This document shows positions 43,156-52,260 of a stretch of DNA of 64,000 nt, one piece after another. The DNA is from Holophagae bacterium. Its GTDB lineage: Bacteria; Acidobacteriota; Holophagae; Acanthopleuribacterales; Acanthopleuribacteraceae. The position numbers were made by a program, and so were the translations under genes. The DNA lies in the NCBI GenBank assembly GCA_029263455.1, contig JAJCXM010000017.1, positions 46,328 through 110,327 on the forward strand, written 5' to 3'. Positions within the stretch are counted from its first letter, which is position 1, and every line of letters begins with the position of its first letter. Under the pieces are notes generated by a model. It searched no databases and was not told where the DNA came from. It was given only the letters and a program-made list of their open reading frames with translations.

Positions 43156-45999
43156 ATGATTAAAAACCCTGTAACTCCCGCTAAACCGACTCGGTTAGCG
43201 AAGGAAATTTTGGACGAGATCCTAACTTTGCCCGTGAACGATCAAGCGCAACGGGTTCAGGAACTCTGTGGATCCGAAGGGCCGCTTCGAGACGAGGTCA
43301 ACATATTGCTCTCTCATGTCGAAGCACTTGGTGACTTCCTTGAGGAGCCGATTGGTCGAGTACCCGTGAGTTCTGCAGACGACTTAGTGAACGGACCGCA
43401 GGTTAAAGATTACAGGCTACTCCGTCAGATAGGCCAGGGTGGTATGGGCACCGTCTACCTTGCGGATAAGGTCACGCCAGATTTTGAGCAACGCGTTGCG
43501 CTCAAAATTATCCGCCCAGAAATCGATATCGAAGGACGCGAGCGCTTTAGGCGTGAAGGCCAAATCCTGGCTCGTTTGGAGCACACGAATATCGCTCGTC
43601 TCATCGACGCCGGACTCACCGATGATGGTCGTCCGTTCCTAGCCATGGAGTATGTAGATGGTGAGTGCATCACTCAATACGTAGATCGACAACGGCTTTC
43701 CGTGGATCAACGGATTGAGCTGTTCTTGACCGTATGCGAGGCGGTTCAATACGCGCATAAGAATATGATTCTGCATCGCGATATCAAGAATTCCAATGTT
43801 CTGATTTCCAGTGACGGCATTGCAAAACTGCTTGATTTCGGAATCGCAAAAATCCTCATAGGACCACCTGATTCGAAGACCTTGGATGGGAATTGTCGGG
43901 CATTGACGCCCGACTATGCTAGCCCTGAACAACTGAGGGGCGAGTTGCTAACCGCCTCTACTGACACCTACTCGTTAGGCATATTGCTTTACCGTCTGCT
44001 CACAGGGATGGTTCCCTTCGATCGGCGCGACTTGGATCAAGCCGAGTTCGCCAATGTGATTGAGCAATCTCAGCCAGCCATGCTCCCAAGTGTCGCCGTT
44101 ACGAGTACGACCCGTGAAAGAGACAGACACCGAATCAAGGGCGATTTGGATTTGATCAGCCTTAAGGCGATTGAATTCGATCCAGATCGGCGTTACGAAT
44201 CGCCGACTGCCTTAGCCGAAGACCTTCGCCGTTTCCTTGCCTGCAAGCCAATTTATGCGCGTCCCCATGGTTGGACCTATTCTTTAGGGCTACTCGTGCA
44301 CCGTCATCGCTTGGTTACAGCTTTGCTCGTTGCGTTGGTCTTGGGCGTCGGTGTATTAGGCACCATGAGTCTTTCGCTTTCCTCTCGCTTGCGCTCTGAA
44401 CGCGACTCGTCACTAAGCGAGCAGGCAAGGGCAGAGGTAATCAAGGACCTCTTAGTAGAGGCACTGGAATCGGCGAACCCTATGGGACCCGGAGAAGCCT
44501 CCGAAAGCGTCGAACAGATATTGGACAGTCTCGCGAAAAGGGTCCGACTCGGAAATACCGAGGACCCGGAAGTCAAGGCCGAGGTTCTGCTCACGTTAGG
44601 GTCAACCAACGCGGGTCTCGGCCGTAACGAGGCCGCCTTTTCCCTGCTCGATGAAGCCCTCAAGATTTGGCGGGAGCTTTACGGCGAGAATCACCCAAAG
44701 TATGCGTCCACCTTGATGGTGCTCGGAAGGGTCTGGACAGAAAAGGGCGACTTCAAAACCGCTCGCACTCAGCTCGAACAGTCGTTAGAGATCCTCACCA
44801 ACCACGCGCAAGCCTCATCTCGTGACGTAGCTCAAACCCAAATCGCGCTCGCTTGGGCAGCGGTCAAGGATGGCGACCTAGATCGCGGAGAAGAAGTGGT
44901 CCGCGACGCCCTTCGCAGGGCTGAGTCTTGGCACGAAGATGAAGTCACGGCAGAAGCGTGGGATTTACTGGGCTCCATTTGTGGCCGCCGGGGTCTGGAT
45001 GTTGAAGCCGAACAACATCTACGCCACGGTCTTCGCATTCGACAACAAGCGTTAGGCGAATTCCATCCCAGTGTTTCGGTCAGTCTAAACAACTTAGCAG
45101 CTCTTTTCCGCCGCAAAGGCCAATTCACGCTTTCGGAGAGCCATTACCGTCAAGCGCTTGAGTTACGGCGTAAGAGTTATGAACCAGGGCATCCCCACAT
45201 CGTGCACGCCTTGTCTAATCTTGGCAGTTTACTCCACCTGGTCGGTAAGCTTGATGAAGCTGAGGCGGTCTTGACCGAGGCGCTAGATGGTGCGCGACGA
45301 ACACTTGGAGACAGCCATCTATTCACCGCAATGAGCCGCAATAACCTGGCCTCCCTTTTGGCGGACCGAGGTGCTTTTGGACGAGCTGAAATACTCGGCC
45401 GCGAAAACATTGTGTCGATGGCGCAACTCGTTGGCGAATCCCATCACTATGTGAGCCTAAGCCGCAACAATGTCGCTTGGTACCTTATCGAGCAAGGTCG
45501 TTTTGACGAAGCGGAACCTCTCCTGCAGCGTTCGCTCCAAGAACTTATTGTTTCGCGCGGTGAATTGAGCACGGAGGTTGCTCATGTCCGCAGTAACCTG
45601 GGTGTTCTCCATTTTCGTGATGGAAAATGGTCAGTCGCGCTTAAAGAGCATGAACAAGTCCTCAAGTTGAGAAAACAACTATTTTCAGAAACACACCCAG
45701 ATCTTGGTCGTACCTATACCTACCTGGCCAAAGCTATGGCCGCGCTTGGAGAATACGGCAATGCGCGTGACGCAGCTAAATCCGCTCTTTTTAACTACGC
45801 AACAACGCTGGATGCGAATGATTGGCGTGTTGCCGAAGCTAAAGCGGTGCTCGGGGCCGCTGAAGGCGCTTTGGGTAACCGACAGGAAGCCATTAATCTG
45901 CTTCGTGTTGCCGTCGAACGGCTTGAAATCGTTCGCAGTGAGGCAGCTTTTGAGACGCGTTGGGCAAAAAACGCTATGAAACAGCTTGGACCTAGCTGA
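43156..45999 (+). CDS. Ser/Thr protein kinase with TPR tail
   Basis: A 947-residue Hanks-type kinase. Kinase domain about 85-350: glycine loop IGQGGMGTVYLA, catalytic Lys 117, HRDIKNSN (207-214) and DFG (227-229). One membrane helix near 385-410 (VTALLVALVLGVGVLGTM). From about 430 to 940 there are some ten tetratricopeptide repeats (for example LGRNEAAFSLLDEALKIWRE). The TPR part is on the outer side of the membrane, the kinase inside. The stop overlaps the start of the ECF sigma factor by one base, so kinase and sigma factor form a regulatory pair. Confidence 0.92.
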   Translation: MIKNPVTPAKPTRLAKEILDEILTLPVNDQAQRVQELCGSEGPLRDEVNILLSHVEALGDFLEEPIGRVPVSSADDLVNGPQVKDYRLLRQIGQGGMGTVYLADKVTPDFEQRVALKIIRPEIDIEGRERFRREGQILARLEHTNIARLIDAGLTDDGRPFLAMEYVDGECITQYVDRQRLSVDQRIELFLTVCEAVQYAHKNMILHRDIKNSNVLISSDGIAKLLDFGIAKILIGPPDSKTLDGNCRALTPDYASPEQLRGELLTASTDTYSLGILLYRLLTGMVPFDRRDLDQAEFANVIEQSQPAMLPSVAVTSTTRERDRHRIKGDLDLISLKAIEFDPDRRYESPTALAEDLRRFLACKPIYARPHGWTYSLGLLVHRHRLVTALLVALVLGVGVLGTMSLSLSSRLRSERDSSLSEQARAEVIKDLLVEALESANPMGPGEASESVEQILDSLAKRVRLGNTEDPEVKAEVLLTLGSTNAGLGRNEAAFSLLDEALKIWRELYGENHPKYASTLMVLGRVWTEKGDFKTARTQLEQSLEILTNHAQASSRDVAQTQIALAWAAVKDGDLDRGEEVVRDALRRAESWHEDEVTAEAWDLLGSICGRRGLDVEAEQHLRHGLRIRQQALGEFHPSVSVSLNNLAALFRRKGQFTLSESHYRQALELRRKSYEPGHPHIVHALSNLGSLLHLVGKLDEAEAVLTEALDGARRTLGDSHLFTAMSRNNLASLLADRGAFGRAEILGRENIVSMAQLVGESHHYVSLSRNNVAWYLIEQGRFDEAEPLLQRSLQELIVSRGELSTEVAHVRSNLGVLHFRDGKWSVALKEHEQVLKLRKQLFSETHPDLGRTYTYLAKAMAALGEYGNARDAAKSALFNYATTLDANDWRVAEAKAVLGAAEGALGNRQEAINLLRVAVERLEIVRSEAAFETRWAKNAMKQLGPS

Positions 46000-46595
46000 T
46001 GGACGCCATTTCTCAGGCCAGTATTGATCAAGGCCCAGCACATGATCGACAAGCGACAACAGACTTGCTCAACGCCTGGTCAGGCGGGAACCGCGAGGCA
46101 GAGAAAGAGATCATAGAACGTATTTACCCGGAATTACGCCGGCTGGCCGCGGTTCAGTTACGCCAGGTGGGTAATCAACTCACGCTTGCACCAACAGAAC
46201 TTGCGCACGAAGCCTACCTAAAACTGATCGATCAGCGGCAGTCTTCATGGCAGAATCGCGCTCACTTTTTCGCCATTACTGCGCGATTGGTCAGGCGTTT
46301 AGTGCTCAATTACGTGCGCGACCGCAGCCGCGACAAACGGGGTGGGGGTTGGGCTCAGGTCACGATGGAGAAGGTTGAACCCGACAAGTCTTCTGGGCAA
46401 GTCGACCTTTTGGCGCTCGACACCGCACTTGACGAGCTTGGCAAGATTGATTCTGACGCGGTTCGAATCGTTGAGCTACGTTACTTCGTTGGTCTGACTG
46501 TCGAAGAAATTGCCGAGATGACGCAACGGAGCCCTTCGTCGGTAGCTAGAGAATGGCGTTCGGCAAGGGTCTGGCTCAAATCTCGGTTAAGTTAG
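45999..46595 (+). CDS. ECF-type sigma factor (Sig-70_X6-like)
   Basis: A 198-residue extracytoplasmic-function sigma factor. Region 2 is at about 30-110 (LAPTELAHEAYLKLIDQ, AHFFAITARLVRRLVLNYVR) and region 4 at about 135-198 (RIVELRYFVGLTVEEIAEMT, REWRSARVWLKSRL). The RDRSRDKRGGG linker is typical of the subfamily found with Ser/Thr kinases in Acidobacteria and Planctomycetes. No anti-sigma factor is adjacent; the upstream kinase is the probable controller. Kinase before sigma factor is the reverse of the usual order. Confidence 0.9.
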   Translation: MDAISQASIDQGPAHDRQATTDLLNAWSGGNREAEKEIIERIYPELRRLAAVQLRQVGNQLTLAPTELAHEAYLKLIDQRQSSWQNRAHFFAITARLVRRLVLNYVRDRSRDKRGGGWAQVTMEKVEPDKSSGQVDLLALDTALDELGKIDSDAVRIVELRYFVGLTVEEIAEMTQRSPSSVAREWRSARVWLKSRLS

Positions 46596-47029
46596 CCTCC
46601 GGCGGATCATCGTCGCTTCGTGACCAATCCTCGACAGAGCAGGAGAAGCGCTACGGCCAGAAGCACAGCAATACGAGAATTGTTGGGTCAGTGCCCGGTA
46701 GCTCTCAGATGATGAAAAGAGAGCGGCAGCATTTTGGTCTTATGCGGGCCGTACCGTATTACTTGAACCGAACCCTGTTGCATGGCTAGGTGCCTGGAAC
46801 CGACGCAAATGTTCCGAACATCACAGCCGTGTACATGATTGATTCTTTATTCGGTTCGTTCGAATTATTACAAGTGTAATGGTTTTCCCAGGTAGGCTAT
46901 ATCAGATTTTTGCTCAAGTTAATTATGTTAAGCTGATTTTCGGTAAAGTTTGGCTCTGGCTCTTTTCATTTCGGAGGACCGTATCCTCTTGCAACCATGC
47001 TTTCCTCATATGTAATTCAGGGGATATTG
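46596..47029 (+). other. Intergenic stretch with possible gene remnant
   Basis: No intact gene. On the minus strand near 46607-46704 two adjoining frames spell ELPGTDPTILVLL and then VLLAVALLLLCRGLVTKRR, a pattern like a C-terminal sorting tail split by a frameshift. The rest is AT-rich and unassigned. Confidence 0.4.
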
Positions 47030-48172
47030 ATGTTTTTTATCATGGTTGCCATTCTCACCATAAATGAGGTGACGCCGATTTGGGAAATCACCGAGACCGG
47101 GAATTTCACTCCTTTTTTTGTTCATGATGAGGGTAATATTGCGATCTCTGACAAAGGCGATATCTTCGTCCTTGAATCGACTTCGACAAGATTGGTGCGT
47201 TACGACGCCGACGGGCATCGGGACAGGGTAGTCGCCATCATGGGCGAAGGACCTGGTGAATTGGCGAATCCTTTGAATGTTCGCTTTCACGAGGGCTATT
47301 TTTATGTTCTGGAATTGATTAAACGGTCCATTCACGTTTATAAGCCGGACGGAACCCATGTCCGCGATATAGCCTTTATCGCACCTCCCTTTATGCGTTC
47401 GGTTTCCACAGTTCAAAATGGATGGGCCGTCGCGGACTGGGAATTTTCGCCTACAGGTAAACCGATTGAAGTGATTCTCTATGATCAGAATTCGGAGAAT
47501 CCCGTGGTCTTGGGTTCCTGGTCCAGGGTTAAGAACGACGGTGCCAACCTGGTTTTTGTGGACAAAACCCGTGTTGCCAAATACAACCCCGCCAAAGAAC
47601 GGCACCTGATGGCAAGCAGTCAGGACGGTAAACGGCTTTATGTAGCTATTCCGGGACAACCCATAAAGTTCCTAATCTATGATGTCGAGAACAAAAAGCT
47701 GCTAAAGACAGTGGCAAAAGAAGATTGGCGGCCGTTGCCCTTCAACGACAATTGGGGTGACAAACGATTGGCGCAATACAAGGAAATCGCCATGAAGCCA
47801 GGTGAGCGTGGTGGTGGGTTGCGTCGGGTCAGTGCGGGTTATCCAGATTATTTTCCTGTCATACGATACTTCTTTGAAGCTGCCGACGGTAACATGGTGG
47901 CGGTTCGCTGGACGGGCCAGCCGGACACCAAGCTAGATGTGGTTGTGCTTGACTATGACCTCAACGAGATTAAGAGCGAACTGAGCGATGAAGCATTACT
48001 TCGTGTCCTGGCGATTAATAGCGACATTGCCTTTGTCTCCACGTTGGATGATGAATCGGAGAGTGCCGGTGTCGCGGCTTGCCGTTTATCCGATGTAAAC
48101 GCGTTTGTGAAATCACGGTCGAGTAATCTGGTCGAGGCCGTAAGTACCGGCATTCTGATGCCCATCCGCTGA
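47030..48172 (+). CDS. Exported six-bladed beta-propeller protein
   Basis: About 380 residues. It begins with a hydrophobic export signal (MFFIMVAILTINEV) and continues with NHL/6-bladed propeller strands (GNIAISDKGDIFVLEST, LVRYDADGHRDRVVAIMGEG, IHVYKPDGTHVRDIAF). Family knowledge suggests a ligand-binding or enzymatic surface protein; nothing more precise can be said. I use the ATG that follows AGGGGA rather than the ATG 11 codons upstream. Confidence 0.72.
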   Translation: MFFIMVAILTINEVTPIWEITETGNFTPFFVHDEGNIAISDKGDIFVLESTSTRLVRYDADGHRDRVVAIMGEGPGELANPLNVRFHEGYFYVLELIKRSIHVYKPDGTHVRDIAFIAPPFMRSVSTVQNGWAVADWEFSPTGKPIEVILYDQNSENPVVLGSWSRVKNDGANLVFVDKTRVAKYNPAKERHLMASSQDGKRLYVAIPGQPIKFLIYDVENKKLLKTVAKEDWRPLPFNDNWGDKRLAQYKEIAMKPGERGGGLRRVSAGYPDYFPVIRYFFEAADGNMVAVRWTGQPDTKLDVVVLDYDLNEIKSELSDEALLRVLAINSDIAFVSTLDDESESAGVAACRLSDVNAFVKSRSSNLVEAVSTGILMPIR

Positions 48173-48542
48173 GATACCAAGGCGTGCGGCGTTCTTTGCT
48201 TCAAATGTCTGCGATCAATCAGGCCCAGCCGTGAGCTCCGTAAGTTTTGAAGATAATTTGGTAACCCAAACAAAGAAAGTATCTTGATTTGGCGGTCGCC
48301 AGCGTCGAGTTCCTTTGTTGCGTTGAGCCCGAATAGACGTTACGAATGGACCGAAAACAGTGTGCGTAAGATCGGCACAATATTCAGTTCTTGGACAGGT
48401 GCTCAAAAACGGGCTCACAACAGAACAACGACTGTGAATTTGTGTCCACTTTCTCTCAAATCATAAAATGAGAGAGGCTGGCTGTTGGGAAGTAGGTGGC
48501 GCACCGGTAACCTTGTTGAAAATCATCAGTAAGGAGCGTGAG
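48173..48542 (+). other. Intergenic stretch
   Basis: No gene recognised. A small hairpin (CTCTCA ... TGAGAG) lies at 48452-48474, shortly before the DUF1579-like gene. Confidence 0.5.
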
Positions 48543-49082
48543 TTGAAAAATATTTTCTTTTTGAGCGTACTCTTGGGGATGTCGAGTCTATATGCACAGG
48601 CGCCTGCCGAGCCTCCACCTCAACTGCAACAATTCGATTTTGTATTGGGTGATTGGACAGTCGAGGGCTACTTCACGACCAAAAAGGGCCAGCAAGCACC
48701 ATTCAAAGCCGATTATGTTGTGCAGTCGACCCACGATGGCTGGGCATCACAAGCAGATATGACCATCCCTTATGGCGACAAGATCGTTTTCCACGGTACG
48801 TCTTACCATGCTTACAATCCACGTACCGAGAAGTGGGTGTACAAATATTTTTGGAAGAACGGCAACGACTGGTTAGATTTTGAGGGTGAGTTTAGCGAAG
48901 GCAAAATGGTCTTTGTGAGCGCCGAGACCTTTGATGGTCGTACATTACGCATCTCTTTTGTACCGGTCAGCGATAATGAGTTTGAGTATATCGCTGATTT
49001 ATCAGAAGACGGTGGTCAAACCTGGAAAGAGCGCGATACCTATTACCGTTGCACACGTAAGACGAAAGCTATGGTTGAGTAA
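48543..49082 (+). CDS. Secreted DUF1579-like protein
   Basis: About 179 residues with a signal peptide (KNIFFLSVLLGMSSLYAQ). The core (QQFDFVLGDWTVEGYF, FHGTSYHAYNPRTEKWVYKY, WKERDTYYRC) has the lipocalin-like pattern of DUF1579 proteins. The start is the TTG six bases after AAGGAG; 25 upstream codons are excluded because the signal peptide begins at the TTG. Its 3' end overlaps the convergent AraC gene by 14 bp. A related domain forms the C-terminal half of the gene at 51.3-52.2 kb. Confidence 0.75.
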   Translation: MKNIFFLSVLLGMSSLYAQAPAEPPPQLQQFDFVLGDWTVEGYFTTKKGQQAPFKADYVVQSTHDGWASQADMTIPYGDKIVFHGTSYHAYNPRTEKWVYKYFWKNGNDWLDFEGEFSEGKMVFVSAETFDGRTLRISFVPVSDNEFEYIADLSEDGGQTWKERDTYYRCTRKTKAMVE

Positions 49083-50121
49083 CTGCGAATCGCGCGTTTG
49101 CCGATGATTCTAAATCCTGCTCGCGATATTGGGTTGGCGTCATACCGGTTTGTTGTTTGAAGACGCGATAAAAGGAGGCTGGCGACTTGAAGCCAGCCTC
49201 GGCGGCATGGGCATCAATGGTCATCCAGTTTAGTGATTCGTCTAGTAAGCTCTTCTTTACGTGCTCCAGACGAAATTGCATGACGAATTGTGAGAAGTTG
49301 CGTTGGTAGACATGATTGATAAGGCTAGATAAATGATGGGACGGGATGGCCATTTGCTCTGCAAGCATGGGCAGCGTTAATTGAGGGTTGCGGTACCAGG
49401 TCAATTCCCTCATGCCATGTTCAAGTAACTGTTTGAAGCGCTCGATTTCTTCATCATCAATTCTTGACCTGCGAAAGGCCTTAACGGCTTCTGATACTTG
49501 CCGCCGAGCCAAAGGAAACTTCATCACCAAGAACGAAATCACATATACATGGACAACCAATAAACAACTGATCGAATTCCACATGAGCGAGCGACTGTCT
49601 TCTAGAAATAAACTGCTCAACGTCATCAAATTGATCACAAGCCAGATGGCGCTGTAGCCATAAGCTATATATTTGATCCACACCTGTGACGCGACCGGTG
49701 TGGTGTCTTGATTGACCGTGCGTATCACTCTAAAGATGGCAATTTGGTATATCAGCGAATGCAGATTCCAAGCTGCTACGTAAAGCCATTTTTCGACCGG
49801 AATCGCCAATAAAACCACGACTAGTAAATGCCAAACATGAGCACGTCGAATTTTGAATTCAGGTTGTGTTAGCACGCACGCCAGAAAATAGATGAGAGGC
49901 GCAATCGCGAATTGAAGAACACTTTGAAATAAGAGCCAAGGCAGTGAGAGCGCGTTATCTGCGGATACAAGTACGTTGGTCGTAAAAATAGAGGCCCACA
50001 CCAGCATCATGATGGCGAGCAACACAAAAACGGTCCGTCGTTGTCGCTGTTCGACGATGAAGAAGAGAATCAAAAATAGACATTGGCTTAGCCCAAGAAT
50101 ATTGAAAATGGTTACCAACAT
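49069..50121 (-). CDS. Membrane-anchored AraC-family regulator (second copy)
   Basis: A 350-residue protein with about seven hydrophobic helices in residues 1-220 and an AraC helix-turn-helix pair at about 250-340 (LPMLAEQMAIPSHHLSSLIN, AAEAGFKSPASFYRVFKQQT, TPTQYR). Same design as the protein at 33.1-34.3 kb but clearly diverged. AGGA lies 7 bases before the ATG. It is divergent from the leucine-rich-repeat lipoprotein gene and convergent with the DUF1579-like gene, either of which might be a target. Confidence 0.87.
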   Translation of the reverse strand: MLVTIFNILGLSQCLFLILFFIVEQRQRRTVFVLLAIMMLVWASIFTTNVLVSADNALSLPWLLFQSVLQFAIAPLIYFLACVLTQPEFKIRRAHVWHLLVVVLLAIPVEKWLYVAAWNLHSLIYQIAIFRVIRTVNQDTTPVASQVWIKYIAYGYSAIWLVINLMTLSSLFLEDSRSLMWNSISCLLVVHVYVISFLVMKFPLARRQVSEAVKAFRRSRIDDEEIERFKQLLEHGMRELTWYRNPQLTLPMLAEQMAIPSHHLSSLINHVYQRNFSQFVMQFRLEHVKKSLLDESLNWMTIDAHAAEAGFKSPASFYRVFKQQTGMTPTQYREQDLESSANARFAVTQP

Positions 50122-50266
50122 GTGTGATTCCTATCGAGCGTCCCAAGCTACAAACCTATCATAGCTCGCTAATAGGTCGCGGGCACCCTGACCTCTTTTT
50201 TCTTGGGTGCCACGGCGTGGCCAAACGTATTAATTTTGTTGACAGTTTAATGTTGTGAGGGGCTTG

Positions 50267-51121
50267 ATGGCGGTTTTTGTGGGCCGGGCATGGTTAGTCT
50301 TTATGGTTTCGTGTTGTGCCTGTTCGGCTGCTGGTCACGAAACAGTTGATATTAGCGACGCAAATCTGGAGCGTGCGCTGCGCGAGAGCCTCAAGAAAGA
50401 TTCGGGTCCGCTTACACGTGATGATCTGGCCAAGTTAAAGGAATTGGTTGCCGTCGGTATGGAAATCAAAGCGCTTGATGGACTGGAATATGCCAGCAAT
50501 CTCGAAATTCTGGTCATTGGTGCCAATAAAGTGTCTAATCTGGATCCTTTGACAAACCTGCGAAAACTTAAGGAGCTGCATGCGTGGTTTAATCGAATCC
50601 ATGATCTAAGGCCGCTAGCAGGCTTAACAAATTTGGTCGCCCTGCAGCTCGGCGCCAACAAGATCGACGAGCTGACGCCGCTTACGAATCTGCGCGAGCT
50701 CTATTGGCTCGATTTGAGTTGCAACAACATTGCAGAACTAGGCGCAGTGTCTCGGCTTGAGAAACTCAAGTGGTTGAACCTGGACGGAAACGCCATCGAG
50801 GATCTTACGGCCATTCAAGGTCTGCAAGGACTGACTCGGCTTTGGTTGTGGCGCAATCAAATAACCAGTCTTGATGCGCTCTCTAAATTGAAGCAACTGA
50901 CGTGGTTAAGGTTGGGTAGCAATAAGATCAGTGATATTCAGGCTTTGTGGGACTTGGAGAATTTGGTCGAATTGTCACTTATGAATAATGAGATTGATCT
51001 AACTGAGAATGGCCCGGCCCAAAAGATTCTGGCCAAACTGCAGAGCGGTGGCACGGTTGTCATGGCACAGCCCCAGCGGCTGTATGGAATCCACCAAATG
51101 GAACCCAGCTTACGGAAATAA
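50267..51121 (+). CDS. Leucine-rich repeat lipoprotein
   Basis: About 284 residues. The N-terminus resembles a lipoprotein or Sec signal (WLVFMVSCCACSAAG). From about 65 to 260 there are eight or so internalin-type leucine-rich repeats of 22 residues (NLVALQLGANKIDELTPLTN, ELYWLDLSCNNIAELGAVSR). Such domains bind proteins. The ATG follows AGGGG closely; a GTG four codons earlier is also possible. It stands alone. Confidence 0.82.
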   Translation: MAVFVGRAWLVFMVSCCACSAAGHETVDISDANLERALRESLKKDSGPLTRDDLAKLKELVAVGMEIKALDGLEYASNLEILVIGANKVSNLDPLTNLRKLKELHAWFNRIHDLRPLAGLTNLVALQLGANKIDELTPLTNLRELYWLDLSCNNIAELGAVSRLEKLKWLNLDGNAIEDLTAIQGLQGLTRLWLWRNQITSLDALSKLKQLTWLRLGSNKISDIQALWDLENLVELSLMNNEIDLTENGPAQKILAKLQSGGTVVMAQPQRLYGIHQMEPSLRK

Positions 51122-51253
51122 GAGCTGCCGATCTGTCGGTCGACGCTCTTGAATTAACGACTCATCACTTGATGACAGTCGTTCATCACAAAATCTGAAC
51201 GCTTCGTGCCATCAATTCGAATACCTCCATAGATTAAGCAGCGGAGGATTCTT

Positions 51254-52177
51254 GTGAAATTATTGACCACTTTCTTATTGACCATAGGCTTCGCCACTGT
51301 CCTTTGGGCGCAACCCAAACTATCTGCGGGGCTTTTGGAAGCCAACAATTTCCTTAAGGCCAACGACTTTGCGGCTGCAGAAGCCGTCATTCAGAAAGAA
51401 TTGAAGGAGAAGCCCAAGGATGGACTCTCATGGATGTTCCTTGGCCGCACACATTATTTTGCCAAACAATATGACAAGGCCATTTCTGCATTTGCACAAG
51501 CGAGCCTTCTTGCTTATGCACCTGACCTGAACGAATACAATATTGCCGCGTGCCATGCGTTGTCCAAGAGGGAGGATGAGACCTTTGTTCACCTTCAGAA
51601 AGCGCTCGACGCCAACTTCGCTGATTTTGATAAATTGCAAAATGACAGCGACTTCGATTTGATTGGCCGCAACACACCTCGATTCAAGACTTTTGTAGAC
51701 AAAGTAAAGAAGGTGACTCGTCCCTGTGAATATGATGACCGTTATCGCGCACTTGATTTCTGGTTAGGAGATTGGGACGTGATTAACCAAGACGGCGTGA
51801 AGATTGCCACAAACACGATCGAGCTGGCCCATAATGATTGTGTCCTGATCGAGAACTGGGATCCTGTTTACAACACCATCCAAGGCAAGAGTTATAACTA
51901 CTTTGATGCTGCCAACGATACCTGGCATCAACATTGGGTTGGACAAGCAGGAATTGTGGGTTCCACCGTTGGTGTTGTAGAGGATTCAGGTGCCATCGTG
52001 TTTCACGGAGCCACGTCCGTGGTAAACGGCAATTCTTATCCATCGCGCATGACCTTGGCTGGAACGTCTGATGGCGGCGTTTTACAACGGTTTGAGAATG
52101 AGATTGATGGTCAATGGGTGACGCAGAGTGAAAATATATATGTGCGAAGCAAAGTGAAACAAGTAGCCACCAATTGA
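51254..52177 (+). CDS. Secreted TPR plus DUF1579-like protein
   Basis: A 307-residue protein with a signal peptide (MKLLTTFLLTIGFATVLWAQ). Residues 25-115 are tetratricopeptide-like (AAEAVIQKELKEKPKDG, LGRTHYFAKQYDKAISAFAQ). Residues about 160-300 are a lipocalin-like DUF1579-type domain (ALDFWLGDWDVINQDG, YNYFDAANDTWHQHWVGQ) similar to the protein at 48.5 kb. It starts at a GTG 6 bases after GGAGG. A strong hairpin follows the stop codon. Confidence 0.8.
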   Translation: MKLLTTFLLTIGFATVLWAQPKLSAGLLEANNFLKANDFAAAEAVIQKELKEKPKDGLSWMFLGRTHYFAKQYDKAISAFAQASLLAYAPDLNEYNIAACHALSKREDETFVHLQKALDANFADFDKLQNDSDFDLIGRNTPRFKTFVDKVKKVTRPCEYDDRYRALDFWLGDWDVINQDGVKIATNTIELAHNDCVLIENWDPVYNTIQGKSYNYFDAANDTWHQHWVGQAGIVGSTVGVVEDSGAIVFHGATSVVNGNSYPSRMTLAGTSDGGVLQRFENEIDGQWVTQSENIYVRSKVKQVATN

Positions 52178-52204
52178 TCGATTCCTCCTCGTGAGCCGTC
52201 CCGC

Positions 52205-52230
52205 GGCCGGCACTTCGGTGCCGGCCTTCT
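52205..52230 (+). terminator. Terminator-like hairpin with TTCG loop
   Basis: GGCCGGCAC TTCG GTGCCGGCC, a perfect 9-bp stem with a stable UUCG tetraloop, followed by a short T-rich stretch. It lies between the TPR/DUF1579 gene and the sensor kinase. Confidence 0.75.
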
Positions 52231-52260
52231 CATTGAAAGCAAAAAGGCTAGAATGGCTTC

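Noticed and set aside
46553..46789. 78-codon frame overlapping the end of the sigma factor gene
   Set aside because: Starts inside the sigma factor gene and has no coding character.
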